64,000 bases of DNA from JAJEEA01 sp965116765. GTDB taxonomy: Bacteria; Acidobacteriota; Vicinamibacteria; Vicinamibacterales; UBA8438. A model generated the notes under the pieces. It ran no database searches and was not told where the DNA came from. It worked only from the letters and a program-made list of their open reading frames with translations. The number at the start of each line of letters is the position of its first letter. The first letter of the stretch is position 1. The stretch lies in assembly GCA_965116765.1 (NCBI GenBank), contig OZ220718.1:3968001-4032000 (forward strand), given 5' to 3'. Below, piece after piece: positions 23,191 through 32,191 of the stretch. The position numbers were made by a program, and so were the translations under genes.

Positions 23191-25058
23191 CGGCGTTCCG
23201 GGTCTTCGGCGTCCCCGGCGCCGGCCCCGCGACCGCTCCATCGCTTGACGTAGGCCCCGAGCACCGCGACGGCGGCCGGGGTGACGCCGGGAATGCGGCC
23301 GGCCTGTCCCAGGGTGGACGGCCGGGCCGCACCGAGCCTCGACGCGACCTCCGTCGACAGCCCCGGCACGTCCGCGTAGGGGAAGCCGGCCGGGATGAGC
23401 CGCCCCTCCTCCTTCGCCGATCGGGCGATCGTGGCTTCCTGCCGGCGGAGGTACCCCTCGTACTTCACCGCCGTCTCCACGCTCGACCGCTCCGCCCCCG
23501 CGGCGTCCTCGCCGATCTCGATCGCCACGACCCCCTGCTCGGCCAGCGAGGCCAGGCTGACCTCCGGCCGCCGGAGCACCCGCGTCGCGGCCACGGTGCG
23601 GTCGCCCTCCCGGACTCGCGCCGCCCGCACGCGCGCCAGGTTCGTCTCGAACCTCGCACGACGGTCGCGGAAGCGGTCCCATCGCGCGTCGTCCACGAGC
23701 CCGACCTCGCGGCCGCGCGGGGTCAGCCGCAGGTCCGCGTTGTCGATGCGCAGCAGCAGGCGATGCTCCGCCCGCGACGTGAACATGCGGTACGGCTCGA
23801 GACATCCCCGGGCCGTGAGATCGTCCACCATCACCCCGATGTAGGACTCGCCGCGCCGCAGCACCCAGCCGCTCTCTCCGCGGGCCCGGCGGGCCGCGTT
23901 GACCCCCGCCACCAGGCCCTGCCCCGCGGCCTCCTCGTATCCCGAGGTGCCGTTGATCTGCCCGGCGAGATAGAGCCCCGCGACCTTCCGGGCCTCCAGG
24001 GTCAGCCCGAGCTCCGTCGGCTGGATGAAGTCGTACTCGACCGCGTAGCCGGGACGCAGCATGACCGCGTCCTCCAGCCCCGGCAGGGCCGCGATGATCT
24101 GCTGCTGCACGTCTCGCGGCAGGCACATCGAGCACCCGCTGACGTAGATCTCCGGCACGTCGAGCCCTTCCGGCTCCAGGAAGACCTGGTGCCGCTCGCG
24201 GTCGGGAAACCGCATCACCTTGTCTTCGAGCGACGGACAGTACCGGGGCCCGATGCCCGTGATCCGCCCGTTGTAGAGCGGCGAGAGCTCGCGGTTCCCG
24301 CGGACGAGCTCGTGCACCTCGGGCGTCGTGTGGACGATGTGACAGCAGACCTGGCGACGGTCGATGACCCCGCTCAGGAACGAGAACGGCACCGGGGGGC
24401 GGTCTCCCGGCTCTTCCTCGAAGCGGCCGAAGTCGATGCTGGCGCGGTCGAGCCGGGGCGGCGTTCCCGTCTTCAGCCGCCCCCACGCCAGACCCAGGCG
24501 CTTCAACGACTCCCCCAGGACCCGGGACGCCGGCTCGCCGGCCCGACCGGCCGAGCGCTGCTCCGGGCCGACGTGGATCAACCCGTTCAGGAACGTCCCC
24601 GTGGTCACGACCACCGCGCGGCAACCGAAACGGGCGCCGTCTTCGAGCTCGACGCCGACCACCCGCGCGTCCTCGACCACGACGGCGCCGACCCGGCCGT
24701 CGATCCAGTCGATGTCGGGCTCCCGTTCGAGTCTCGACCGCATCCACGCGCCGTACCGGCGCTTGTCCGCCTGCGCCCGCGGCGACTGCACGGCCGGTCC
24801 GCGGCTGCGGTTCAGCAGCTTGAACTGGATCGCGGTGGCGTCGATGGCCTCGCCCATCAGGCCGCCGAGGGCGTCGATCTCGCGCACGAGGTGGCCCTTG
24901 GCGGTGCCCCCCACGGCAGGGTTGCAGGGCATCTGCCCCACCGTCTCCCGCGACAGCGTGCAGAGCCCCACCGCACACCCCAGGCGGGCGGCCGCGTGCG
25001 CCGCCTCGATGCCGGCGTGCCCGGCCCCGATGACGATGACGTCGTGATCCGTTGTCAT
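23133..25058 (-). CDS. mnmG: tRNA uridine-5-carboxymethylaminomethyl modification enzyme MnmG (GidA)
   Basis: With MnmE this FAD protein installs the cmnm5 group on wobble U34 of tRNAs. The 641-residue protein has the FAD-binding DVIVIGAGHAGIEAA, the GidA signatures MPCNPAVGGTAKGHLVREIDALGG (in parts) and TGTFLNGLIHVG, GPRYCPSLEDKV, and GQINGTSGYEEAAGQGL. ATG 25058 (MTTDHDVIVIG) agrees with relatives. The final residues SSSPSAPPAAQPTQQ are not conserved and come from a dispersed intergenic element. mnmE lies 48 bases upstream. Confidence 0.96.
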   Translation of the reverse strand: MTTDHDVIVIGAGHAGIEAAHAAARLGCAVGLCTLSRETVGQMPCNPAVGGTAKGHLVREIDALGGLMGEAIDATAIQFKLLNRSRGPAVQSPRAQADKRRYGAWMRSRLEREPDIDWIDGRVGAVVVEDARVVGVELEDGARFGCRAVVVTTGTFLNGLIHVGPEQRSAGRAGEPASRVLGESLKRLGLAWGRLKTGTPPRLDRASIDFGRFEEEPGDRPPVPFSFLSGVIDRRQVCCHIVHTTPEVHELVRGNRELSPLYNGRITGIGPRYCPSLEDKVMRFPDRERHQVFLEPEGLDVPEIYVSGCSMCLPRDVQQQIIAALPGLEDAVMLRPGYAVEYDFIQPTELGLTLEARKVAGLYLAGQINGTSGYEEAAGQGLVAGVNAARRARGESGWVLRRGESYIGVMVDDLTARGCLEPYRMFTSRAEHRLLLRIDNADLRLTPRGREVGLVDDARWDRFRDRRARFETNLARVRAARVREGDRTVAATRVLRRPEVSLASLAEQGVVAIEIGEDAAGAERSSVETAVKYEGYLRRQEATIARSAKEEGRLIPAGFPYADVPGLSTEVASRLGAARPSTLGQAGRIPGVTPAAVAVLGAYVKRWSGRGAGAGDAEDPERRRARSSSPSAPPAAQPTQQ

Positions 25059-25106
25059 GGCTCGCTCGATGAGCGTCGGACCCGCCCCGGGCGCGACGGC
25101 CACACC

Positions 25107-26480
25107 CTACTTTCCGATGCAGAAACGCTCGAAGATGTGCTCGAGCACGTCGTCGGGCGTCCGTTTCCCGGTCAGCTCCTCCAACGCCCGCCGCGCCCGC
25201 TGCAGGTCCTCGAGCACGAACTCCTCGGCCGCTCCCCGCTCCGCCGCCGCCGCCGCCGCCCCGAGGGCCGAGTCGGCCCGCTCGAGCAGCTCGATGTGCC
25301 GGATGTTCGCCACCATCGGGGTCTCCCGGGTCGCGGTCTCCCCCGCCAGCACCCGCCGCAGATCGTCTCGCAGCCGGCCGAATCCCTCTCCGGTGAGCGC
25401 CGACACCTCGACCGCCCTCGCGCCCTCGCCCAGAGGCAGGGCGGCCGGCGACCACGCGGCCGGGCGGTCGATCTTGTTCACGACCACCACCCGCGGCGAC
25501 GCCGACGTCTCCTGCAGCACGTCCCGGTCGTCTCCGCCGAGCGGCGCCGACCCATCGAGGACCACGAGGCTGGCGGCGGCCGAGCCGATGGCCCGGCGGG
25601 CCCGCGACACGCCCTCGACCTCGACCGGATCGCCGGTCGCGCGAATGCCGGCGGAATCGACGAGGCCGACGGCGAGGCCGCCGAGATCGAGGGTCTCGGT
25701 CACGAGGTCGCGGGTGGTGCCGGGCACGGGGGCGACGATGGCGCGCGACGAGCCCAGCAGCCGGTTGAAGACGCTCGACTTGCCCACGTTCGGTCGGCCG
25801 AGGACGACCACCCGGCACCCCTCCCGGATCAGCCGGCCGGCGGCGGCGCCGTCCAGCATGGCCTGCACGCGTTCGCGCAGCTCGCCGATGCCGCGTGCGA
25901 CCTCCGCCGTCTCGATGAAGTGGTAGCCCTCTTCGGGGAAATCGAGCGACGCTTCGAGCCGCGCCGTCAGGTCGAGCAGCCGCCGGTCGAGGTCGGCGAT
26001 GCGATCGGTGACGGTGCCTTCGAGCTGGTCGAACGCGACGCGGGCCTGAAGCGGGGTGACGGCATCGACGAGGTCGGCCACCGCTTCCGCCTGCACGAGG
26101 TCCACGCGGCCGTGCAGAAAGGCCCGGAGCGTGAACTCCCCCGGGTTCGCCAGGCGGGCCCCGGACCGGCAGGCGAGCGTGACGATCTGCTCCAGGAGCA
26201 CCGGACTGCCGTGGGCGCAGATCTCCACGACATCCTCGCCCGTGTACGATCCCGGCCCGGGGAACGACGTCGCCACCACCCGATCGATGGCGGTCGCCGC
26301 GTCGCCCGCGCGCACGACGAGGCGCGTCACCGTCGCGCGGCGCGGCCGGAGGGATCGCGGGCCGTCGAGCAGCGCGCGGGCGACCGCGGCGGCTTGCGAG
26401 CCGCTGATGCGGACCATCCCGAGCCCCCCGCGGCCGGGCGGCGTGGCGATGGCGACGATCGTGTCGTCGGGAGCGAACAT
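25107..26480 (-). CDS. mnmE: tRNA modification GTPase MnmE (TrmE)
   Basis: The 457-residue G-protein begins DTIVAIATPPGRGGLGMVRISG, has the folate-binding N-domain, the inserted G domain with G1 LGRPNVGKSSVFN, G2-G3 PGTTRD and LVDSAG, G4 NKID, and the C-terminal FCIGK whose cysteine is a family hallmark. It works as a dimer with MnmG. No clear Shine-Dalgarno sequence precedes ATG 26480. It is part of the conserved rpmH-rnpA-yidD-yidC-jag-mnmE-mnmG chain. Confidence 0.97.
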   Translation of the reverse strand: MFAPDDTIVAIATPPGRGGLGMVRISGSQAAAVARALLDGPRSLRPRRATVTRLVVRAGDAATAIDRVVATSFPGPGSYTGEDVVEICAHGSPVLLEQIVTLACRSGARLANPGEFTLRAFLHGRVDLVQAEAVADLVDAVTPLQARVAFDQLEGTVTDRIADLDRRLLDLTARLEASLDFPEEGYHFIETAEVARGIGELRERVQAMLDGAAAGRLIREGCRVVVLGRPNVGKSSVFNRLLGSSRAIVAPVPGTTRDLVTETLDLGGLAVGLVDSAGIRATGDPVEVEGVSRARRAIGSAAASLVVLDGSAPLGGDDRDVLQETSASPRVVVVNKIDRPAAWSPAALPLGEGARAVEVSALTGEGFGRLRDDLRRVLAGETATRETPMVANIRHIELLERADSALGAAAAAAERGAAEEFVLEDLQRARRALEELTGKRTPDDVLEHIFERFCIGK

Positions 26481-26526
26481 CGGGGGTGGGCCGCCGGCGG
26501 CGTCGACGGCCCGGACGCCGGGCCGC

Positions 26527-26985
26527 TCACGGCCGGCGCGCGATCGAGATCAACACCGTCTTCAGGAACGCGTCGCCGATGCTCTCCGACGACACGTTCG
26601 GGTTGTCCGCAACCGCCAGGTGCACGATCCGCCGAGCGTACGGGTTCAGGGGTCCGATCTCCTGGGTCTCGCCCGTCCTGAGGGCCTTCTCCGCGAGCAG
26701 GATCGCGGTTTGTCGAAGCTCCTCGTCCTTGCCCTTCCGATAGTCCAGGCAGTCGACGACGATGCGCCCCCGGCCGTGGTCGCCGCGGAAGGCCGCGTTC
26801 ACGACGTGCTGAAGCGCGTCGAGGCCCTCGCCCTTGCGGCGCAACAGCACTTCACCGTTGTCCCCCTTCAGGGTGACGCGGGTCCCGTCCTCGAGCGGCG
26901 TGCACTCCGCCTCGAGCGACAGACCCAGCGCCGCCGCCACCGCCTCCACGAAAGCCGTCATCCGAGCTTCGAGATCCGCTGCCAC
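26527..26985 (-). CDS. khpB: RNA-binding protein Jag/KhpB (KH and R3H domains)
   Basis: A 152-residue protein with a KH domain (TRVTLKGDNGEVLLRRKGEGLDALQHVV in parts, with a modified GxxG) and a C-terminal R3H domain containing R-R-I-V-H in NPYARRIVHLAV. It lacks the long N-terminal Jag-N domain found in Firmicutes. The start is GTG at 26985, preceded by GGGAGG at five bases. It probably binds mRNA as a partner of KhpA and sits in the yidC-mnmE interval as usual. Confidence 0.9.
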   Translation of the reverse strand: MAADLEARMTAFVEAVAAALGLSLEAECTPLEDGTRVTLKGDNGEVLLRRKGEGLDALQHVVNAAFRGDHGRGRIVVDCLDYRKGKDEELRQTAILLAEKALRTGETQEIGPLNPYARRIVHLAVADNPNVSSESIGDAFLKTVLISIARRP

Positions 26986-27066
26986 GCCAACCTCCCGGTC
27001 GTTGCCGCGATGGCCGCGACAGCCGGATTCGCCCGCGGCCCTCCCGCCGCGGACCCGCCTGCCCGC

Positions 27067-28962
27067 CTACCGACCCTTCCCGCGCGAGCGCCGCGACCCC
27101 TTGCCCGCCCGCGCCGCCTTCGACCCCGAGCGGCCTCTCGCCTGACGGTCTCCGCCGCCCTCCCGCGGGGGCTCCGTCGCCGCGGGCGTCTCGGCCGCGG
27201 CCTTCTTGACCTGCCGCTCGGCGGGGGGGCGAACCTGCTTCACCCGCGGCGGACCCGCGATGCGGTTGGTCACCACGGTCTGACCGATGCCCAGCACGTT
27301 GCTCGTCAGCCAGTAGATGACCAGCCCGCTCGGCGCCCACAGGAACATCACCGTGAAGAGCACCGGCATGAGGGTCATGATCCGCTGCTGCTCCGGGCTG
27401 GCCGCGCCGGCCGGCTGCAGCCGCTGCTGGTAGACCATCGACGCGCCCATGATCAACGGCGTCACGTAGAACGGGTCCTGCACCGACAGGTCGTCGATCC
27501 AGCCCATGAACGGCGCCCCCCGCAGCTCGACCGCCATGGACAGCAGCCGGTAGAAGGCGATGAGGATCGGCATCGTCAGCAGCATCGGCAGGCACCCGCT
27601 CGCGGGGTTCGCGCCGTGCCGGCGATAGAGCTCCATCACCTCCTGGTTCATCTTCTGCCGGGCCGGATCGGTCGTCTTGAGGCCGGCGTACCGCGCCTGG
27701 ATCGCCTTCATCTCCGGCTGAAGCTCCTGCATCTTGCGCATGGAGACCACGCTCTTGTGGCGCAGCGGGAAGATCACGATGTTGATGAGCACCGTCAGAA
27801 GGATGATCGACCACCCGTAGTTGCCGACGAACCCGTGGATCCACTTCAAGGTCCGATGGAGGGGGACGACGATGACCGACAGGAACCCGAAGTCGATGGC
27901 CCGCACGAGGTCCGGGTGCACCGCCGCGAGGAGGTCGAAGTCCTTCGGGCCGATGAAGAAGGGTATCTCGCCGGCGCCCGGCTCGAGCGTGACCTCGAAC
28001 TCGACGAGATCGTGGTCCAGCCCGGCGACGGAGAGGGGACGGTAGTCGACGCGGCTCGCCTGCGCCCCCGGCAGGGCGACGGCGAGGAAGTAGTGGTTGT
28101 CGACGCCGGCGAAGTCGAGCTGACCCTCGTAGCTCGGCCGCTCCGGTACGTCCGCCGGGGAGGCGCGATAGACGTCGACGTCCTGCGCCAGCCCGGCCTC
28201 GATCGGCCGGCCGTACAGCACCGCCGCCGGCAATTGCTGAAACACGAACCACGACGTGTCGCTGCGCACCCCCCCAAGACCCGCTCCCCAGGCCGTGGTC
28301 GTGGGCTGGACGCCGTCCTCCGTCGTGACCGCGGCGTCGAACTCCACGACGTACGGCTGCTCCGCCGACGGCTGGAAGCGGAACGTCTTCCGCACCCGCA
28401 GACCCGAGCTGTCCTCGTACTCGAAAGAGAGCGCCTCGGCTTCCGTGCCGAGCCGCAGGCGGTCGGCCGACGGCCGGAACAGGGCGTCATCGAGGCGCGC
28501 CGTCAGATTCGGATTCCCCGGCACGAGCAACGAGAAGGGCCTCGCCCGGCCCGCCGACGCCTCGGGCAGCGCCAGCTCGACCGGGTCGCCGTTCTCGTCG
28601 TCATAGTGCTTCAGCTTCCAGCTCACGAGCTCGGCGCCGCGATTGTCGAACTCCGCGAGCACGAAGTCGCTCTCCACGACGACGGTTCGCTGCCGGTCGT
28701 CGGCAACGACCGCGACCACCGGTGCGCTCGCCGGTGCGCCGGCCGGCAACGGCGGATCGACGGCGGCGGGCGACGGCACGACCCCCGGCGTGTCGACGGC
28801 CGCGACGCCGGCCGCCGACGGTTCGGGGCCGATGTCGCCGGCAGTCCCGGCGACGGGGTCGTCCCCCACCCTCTCGACCGCGGGCGGGGGGCCGATCCAC
28901 TGCTGGTACAGCACGAGGACCAGGAAGGAGAGGGTGACCGCGAGAAGGACTCGACGCTCCAT
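27067..28962 (-). CDS. yidC: Membrane protein insertase YidC
   Basis: The 631-residue long form (Gram-negative type) has an N-terminal membrane anchor (VLLAVTLSFLVLVLYQQW), a large periplasmic beta-domain, and the conserved insertase core: VGNYGWSIILLTVLI, MRKMQELQPEMKAIQARY, GCLPMLLTMPILIAFYRLL, FYVTPLIMGASMVYQQ and GLVIYWLTSNVLGI. It helps place proteins such as the F0 c-subunit in the membrane. The basic C-terminal tail (GSKAARAGKGSRRSRGKGR) may contact ribosomes. It starts six bases after yidD. Confidence 0.97.
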   Translation of the reverse strand: MERRVLLAVTLSFLVLVLYQQWIGPPPAVERVGDDPVAGTAGDIGPEPSAAGVAAVDTPGVVPSPAAVDPPLPAGAPASAPVVAVVADDRQRTVVVESDFVLAEFDNRGAELVSWKLKHYDDENGDPVELALPEASAGRARPFSLLVPGNPNLTARLDDALFRPSADRLRLGTEAEALSFEYEDSSGLRVRKTFRFQPSAEQPYVVEFDAAVTTEDGVQPTTTAWGAGLGGVRSDTSWFVFQQLPAAVLYGRPIEAGLAQDVDVYRASPADVPERPSYEGQLDFAGVDNHYFLAVALPGAQASRVDYRPLSVAGLDHDLVEFEVTLEPGAGEIPFFIGPKDFDLLAAVHPDLVRAIDFGFLSVIVVPLHRTLKWIHGFVGNYGWSIILLTVLINIVIFPLRHKSVVSMRKMQELQPEMKAIQARYAGLKTTDPARQKMNQEVMELYRRHGANPASGCLPMLLTMPILIAFYRLLSMAVELRGAPFMGWIDDLSVQDPFYVTPLIMGASMVYQQRLQPAGAASPEQQRIMTLMPVLFTVMFLWAPSGLVIYWLTSNVLGIGQTVVTNRIAGPPRVKQVRPPAERQVKKAAAETPAATEPPREGGGDRQARGRSGSKAARAGKGSRRSRGKGR

Positions 28963-28968
28963 GACAGA

Positions 28969-29277
28969 TCAGACGTCCGGCCGTGACGCCGCGGGCGGCC
29001 CTGCCGGCGCGGCGGAATCGCCGGCCGGCGGCACCGGATCCACGCCGCCGGGGTGGAACGGGTGACAGCGGCACAGGCGCTTGAGAGTGAGCCAGGCGCC
29101 GAGAAGGCTGCCGTGACGCCGGAACGCCGCCTCGGCGTAGTGCGAGCAGGACGGCTGGAAGCGGCACGCCCCGGCGAACAGCGGACCCAACGTGACCCGA
29201 TAGGCGTTCAGCAGGACTGCCGACAGGGCGATCAACCCGCGATCCACCTGCCGCCACGCGCCGCAAAGGAGTCTCAC
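28969..29277 (-). CDS. yidD: Membrane protein insertion efficiency factor YidD
   Basis: The 102-residue protein has the YidD signature: LLNAYRVTLGPLFAGACRFQPSCSHYAEAAF and LKRLCRCHPFHPGGVDPVP, read in parts, with the conserved cysteines of C-RFQPSCS and CRCHPF. It helps YidC-dependent insertion. GTG 29277, eight bases after the rnpA stop, is the likely start; the upstream frame lies within rnpA. The Pro/Ala-rich tail is extra. Confidence 0.92.
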   Translation of the reverse strand: MRLLCGAWRQVDRGLIALSAVLLNAYRVTLGPLFAGACRFQPSCSHYAEAAFRRHGSLLGAWLTLKRLCRCHPFHPGGVDPVPPAGDSAAPAGPPAASRPDV

Positions 29278-29284
29278 GCCACCC

Positions 29285-29644
29285 TCATCGCCGGACCCGA
29301 GCGCGGAGTTGCCGGAGCAGGGTTCGGTGGTAGTCGCCCTGCAGCAAGCGGAACGGGGCATCGGGGAATTCCCGGAAAGGCAGCACCACGAGGTCGGTCA
29401 CCGGGAGCGGCTTCTCGTGGCGGAAGAGCTCGCGCACCAGGCGCTTGATGAGATTGCGCCGCGCGGCGTTCCCCAGACGGCGGGGCGCGACGATGCCCAG
29501 GCGGCTGCAGCCCTGGTCGCCGGGGAGGCCGATCAGCGTCATGTAGCGTCCCCGCGTTCGCGTGCCGCGCCGCTGAATCCGCAGGAAGTCCCGACGCCGG
29601 CGAATCCGCTCTCCACGCGCCAGCGTCCGGGTCGCCGCCGTCAC
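29285..29644 (-). CDS. rnpA: Ribonuclease P protein component
   Basis: The 119-residue basic protein binds RNase P RNA and helps mature tRNA 5' ends. It contains the conserved RIRRRRDFLRIQRRGTR and the RNR-type motif LGNAARRNLIKRLVRELFR. The start is GTG at 29644. It follows rpmH by 40 bases, and its stop lies eight bases before yidD. Confidence 0.94.
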   Translation of the reverse strand: MTAATRTLARGERIRRRRDFLRIQRRGTRTRGRYMTLIGLPGDQGCSRLGIVAPRRLGNAARRNLIKRLVRELFRHEKPLPVTDLVVLPFREFPDAPFRLLQGDYHRTLLRQLRARVRR

Positions 29645-29684
29645 CGGCCCCCGCGCATTTCGCCCGCCCCTCGCCCGTGGCCGA

Positions 29685-29825
29685 CTAGTCGGAGACCGTC
29701 AGGCGGTGGCGGCCCTTCGCACGGCGGCGACTGATCACCCGCCGGCCCGCCGGCGTGCTCATCCGGGCCCGGAATCCGTGGGTCTTCTTGCGGTGGCGGC
29801 GATTGGGTTGAAAGGTGCGCTTCAT
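29685..29825 (-). CDS. rpmH: 50S ribosomal protein L34
   Basis: A 46-residue ribosomal protein reading MKRTFQPNRRHRKKTHGFRA, then RMSTPAGRRVISRRRAKGRHRLTVSD. Length and sequence match L34 throughout. The ATG at 29825 is preceded by GGAGGAG nine bases upstream and by a strong promoter. It is the first gene of the leftward rpmH-rnpA-yidD-yidC cluster next to the origin. Confidence 0.98.
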   Translation of the reverse strand: MKRTFQPNRRHRKKTHGFRARMSTPAGRRVISRRRAKGRHRLTVSD

Positions 29826-29860
29826 CGAACCGGGCTCCTCCGTTCCTGCGGCAACCTTTT

Positions 29861-29889
29861 ACACTAGGTCGTCCCTCTCGCGTTGTCAA
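29861..29889 (-). promoter_or_regulatory. rpmH promoter (sigma70 type)
   Basis: On the minus strand a perfect TTGACA (29889-29884), a 17-base spacer and TAGTGT (29866-29861). It is the clearest housekeeping promoter in the window and lies about 35 bases upstream of the rpmH start. Confidence 0.85.
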
Positions 29890-30025
29890 GAATCGCGCCC
29901 TTCCCCCGGTTGTCCGAGGTTGTTGAAATCCCGCCCGTTTCCCGCCCCCGGGACGCGCCCGAGACCCCACGCCAGTCCCCGTTTTCAGCACTCGTGACCG
30001 CCCCGGCCCCGCTCCTCCCGCGGCG

Positions 30026-30045
30026 TTTTCCACACCTGTGGAAAA
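30026..30045. promoter_or_regulatory. Inverted pair of DnaA boxes
   Basis: TTTTCCACA (30026-30034) and its exact reverse complement TGTGGAAAA (30037-30045) are separated by two bases. Each differs by one base from TTATCCACA. The same 9-mer recurs at 31946-31954 after dnaA, supporting it as this organism's box. Confidence 0.75.
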
Positions 30046-30293
30046 CGTTATGGAAAATCGATGTTTCACGGAGATTTCCCGCTTGGCACCGATGAGCGTC
30101 GCCGCCGTGGCTTCGATAAATACCCTGTTTTCAATTACTTGAAGACTTCACCGCCATTCGGTGGAGCCGGCGGTCCGACGGAGCCGGAAGTCCGTGACAC
30201 CGCCGGACCCGCCCCGGGAGAGCCTCTTCCCGCACCGATCACGGCGCCCGCAACGCCGCCTCACGGACCCGAAGCGATCCTCGGTGATCGAGG

Positions 30294-30322
30294 TTCCGAC
30301 ATCGGACCGCCTGTGGTATGGT
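30294..30322 (+). promoter_or_regulatory. Candidate dnaA promoter
   Basis: TTCCGA (30294-30299), a 17-base spacer and TATGGT (30317-30322) with TG one base upstream of the -10 (extended -10). The leader to the dnaA start would be about 140 bases. Confidence 0.5.
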
Positions 30323-30467
30323 GTCCGTCTTTGCTCCCCGCGCCTCCCAGGCAGCAACCAGTGTCCGCACGGAGGCGCTCAACGGGCTCAATCGCAACGT
30401 TCCAGCGGACGGTACACGGTCATCCCCGATGACCGGGTCGCAGGGCGTACCGACGTGAGTGGCGCCA

Positions 30468-31808
30468 ATGTCGAGCAACCTCTGGGACGAGATCCTGGCG
30501 CGCGTCGAGAACAAGGTCAGCCGGTACATCTTCCACACCTGGTTCAAGCCCACGAGGTTCATCGAGAACGACGACAACGCCGTCACCGTGCTCGTCCCCA
30601 ACGACGGCTTCAAGCAGTGGCTGACCCGCCACTACGCCGGCGTCATCAGGGAGGCGACCGACGAGCTGGGCCGGCCGGGAACGACCATCTCGCTGATCAC
30701 CGACGATTCCGCACCGACCGCCGCCGATCGGGACGCGCCGACCTCGCCGAACCCGCCCGCACCGGCCCCCGGACCACCGGCCCGGCACCAGCAACGCTAC
30801 ACCTTCGAGGAGTTCGTGGTCGGAGCGTCCAACCAGTTCGCCCACGCGGCCGCCCGCGCCGTCGCCGAGGCGCCCGCGCGGTCGTACAACCCGCTGTTCA
30901 TCTACGGCGGCGTCGGCCTCGGCAAGACGCACCTCATGCACGCCATCGGCGAGTACCTCGACGTCCACTCGCCGCAGTCCACCCGCACCTACATCTCGTC
31001 CGACCGCTTCATGAACGAGATGATCAACGCCATCCGCTTCGACCGGACCATCGACTTCCGGGCGCGGTACCGCAGCACGGACATCCTGCTGGTCGACGAC
31101 ATCCAGTTCCTCGCGAGCCGCGAGGGCACCCAGATCGAGTTCTTCCACACGTTCAACTCGCTCTACGACGCGCAGAAGCAGATCGTCATCAGCAGCGACT
31201 GCGCGCCTCACGAGCTGCAGTTCCTCGAGGAACGCCTCCGATCGCGATTCGAGTGGGGGCTGACGGTCGACATCCAGCCTCCGGATCTCGAGACGCGGGT
31301 CGCGATTCTCAAGAAGAAGGCCGAGCACCTGGCCCCCGCCATCCCCATCGACGACGACGTGGCGCTCTACATCGCCGAGCGCATCAAGTCGAACATCCGC
31401 GAGCTCGAGGGCTCGCTGACCACGCTGATCGCGCGCGCCTCGCTGTGGCGCCAGAAGATCTCCCTGTCGCTGGCCCGGGAGGTCCTGCCCAACATCGGCG
31501 ACCGCGACAAGCCCGTCGTGACCATCGAGATGATCCAGAAGCTCGTCGCCGGCCACTACTCCCTGAAGCTGAGCGACCTCAAGTCGCGGAACAACACGCA
31601 GACCATCGTGCTGCCGCGCCAGATCTCGATGTACCTGGCCCGGACCCTCACCTCGGCCTCGTACCCGGAGATCGCCAGGAAGTTCGGCAAGCACTACTCC
31701 ACGGTCATCTACGCGTACGACAAGATCGACCAGGAGCGCGCGAAGGACTCCGGCCTCAACGCCGTCATCGACGGCCTGGTCAAGTCCATCAGGAAGTCGG
31801 TCGCCTAG
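30468..31808 (+). CDS. dnaA: Chromosomal replication initiator DnaA
   Basis: The 446-residue AAA+ initiator has an N-terminal DnaB/DiaA-interaction domain (NLWDEILARVENKVSRYIF), a short variable linker rich in proline, Walker A GGVGLGKTHLMHAIG, Walker B ILLVDDIQFLA, sensor regions, and domain IV with the DnaA-box-binding signature FGKHYSTVIYAYDKI. ATG 30468 gives MSSNLWDEIL as in relatives; GTG 30459 would add three residues; neither has a strong Shine-Dalgarno sequence. The TAG stop is immediately followed by a dispersed element copy. Confidence 0.98.
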   Translation: MSSNLWDEILARVENKVSRYIFHTWFKPTRFIENDDNAVTVLVPNDGFKQWLTRHYAGVIREATDELGRPGTTISLITDDSAPTAADRDAPTSPNPPAPAPGPPARHQQRYTFEEFVVGASNQFAHAAARAVAEAPARSYNPLFIYGGVGLGKTHLMHAIGEYLDVHSPQSTRTYISSDRFMNEMINAIRFDRTIDFRARYRSTDILLVDDIQFLASREGTQIEFFHTFNSLYDAQKQIVISSDCAPHELQFLEERLRSRFEWGLTVDIQPPDLETRVAILKKKAEHLAPAIPIDDDVALYIAERIKSNIRELEGSLTTLIARASLWRQKISLSLAREVLPNIGDRDKPVVTIEMIQKLVAGHYSLKLSDLKSRNNTQTIVLPRQISMYLARTLTSASYPEIARKFGKHYSTVIYAYDKIDQERAKDSGLNAVIDGLVKSIRKSVA

Positions 31809-31890
31809 GAGTCTGCGCCGTAGAACGGTGCAGACTTCTAGCAGGGTTGGTTGGGCGCCCAGCGGAGCCGAAGGCGACGATGGGCGGGCT
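31809..31890 (-). repeat. Dispersed intergenic element, copy 4 (after dnaA)
   Basis: Directly after the dnaA TAG comes GAGTCTGCGCCG-TAGAA-CGGTGCAGACTTC (11-bp stem with one G-T mismatch, 31810-31836), then GGGTTGGTTGGGCGCCCAGC and a remainder ending GATGGGCGGGC. It is the reverse complement of copy 2 with few differences. Confidence 0.85.
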
Positions 31891-32191
31891 AGTCCCGGGC
31901 GCGGGACGGCCTCCCCCCGCGGACCCGGGGAAGGGACGACCCGGCTTTTCCACAACAACCCTTCCACAGGGTCGGCCGTTCCGCCCGGCTTCCCCGGCAC
32001 GAGGCCGACCTGTGGAAGGCGCAGTTCGGGGTCCACACCAAATCCAAAGGACCCTCAACAGCTCAAATGACTGAAAACAAAGGACTTGACTTCAGCATGA
32101 CCCGGTTTTCGACACACCTTGTTGATGTTATAATTGAGAGATCCGTGTTCACTGATGATCGACGCCAACAACCCCGAAGGCCTCTCCCTCG
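31891..32191. other. Probable oriC segment between dnaA and dnaN
   Basis: No gene. DnaA-box-like sequences occur at 31946-31954 (TTTTCCACA), 31960-31968 (CCTTCCACA) and, inverted, 32011-32019 (TGTGGAAGG). They are followed by a stretch at about 32041-32160 clearly richer in A and T than its surroundings, as expected of a DNA unwinding element. The dnaN promoter lies in that stretch. Confidence 0.7.
32126..32134 (+). promoter_or_regulatory. dnaN promoter, extended -10
   Basis: TGTTATAAT contains a perfect TATAAT (32129-32134) with the TG extension. The -35 is poor (TTTTCG with a 17-base spacer). The transcript would start near 32141, giving a leader of about 50 bases to dnaN. Confidence 0.7.

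Larger units (their letters stand above)
29890..30467. other. rpmH-dnaA intergenic region; part of the probable origin
   Basis: No gene is supported. It holds the back-to-back DnaA boxes at 30026-30045, a half parS-like TGTTTCACG at 30062-30070, a moderately AT-rich stretch around 30100-30140, and the dnaA promoter at 30294-30322. Confidence 0.65.

Noticed and set aside
32086..32091. TTGACT as -35 of the dnaN promoter
   Set aside because: It is 37 bases from the TATAAT box, too far for a sigma70 spacer.
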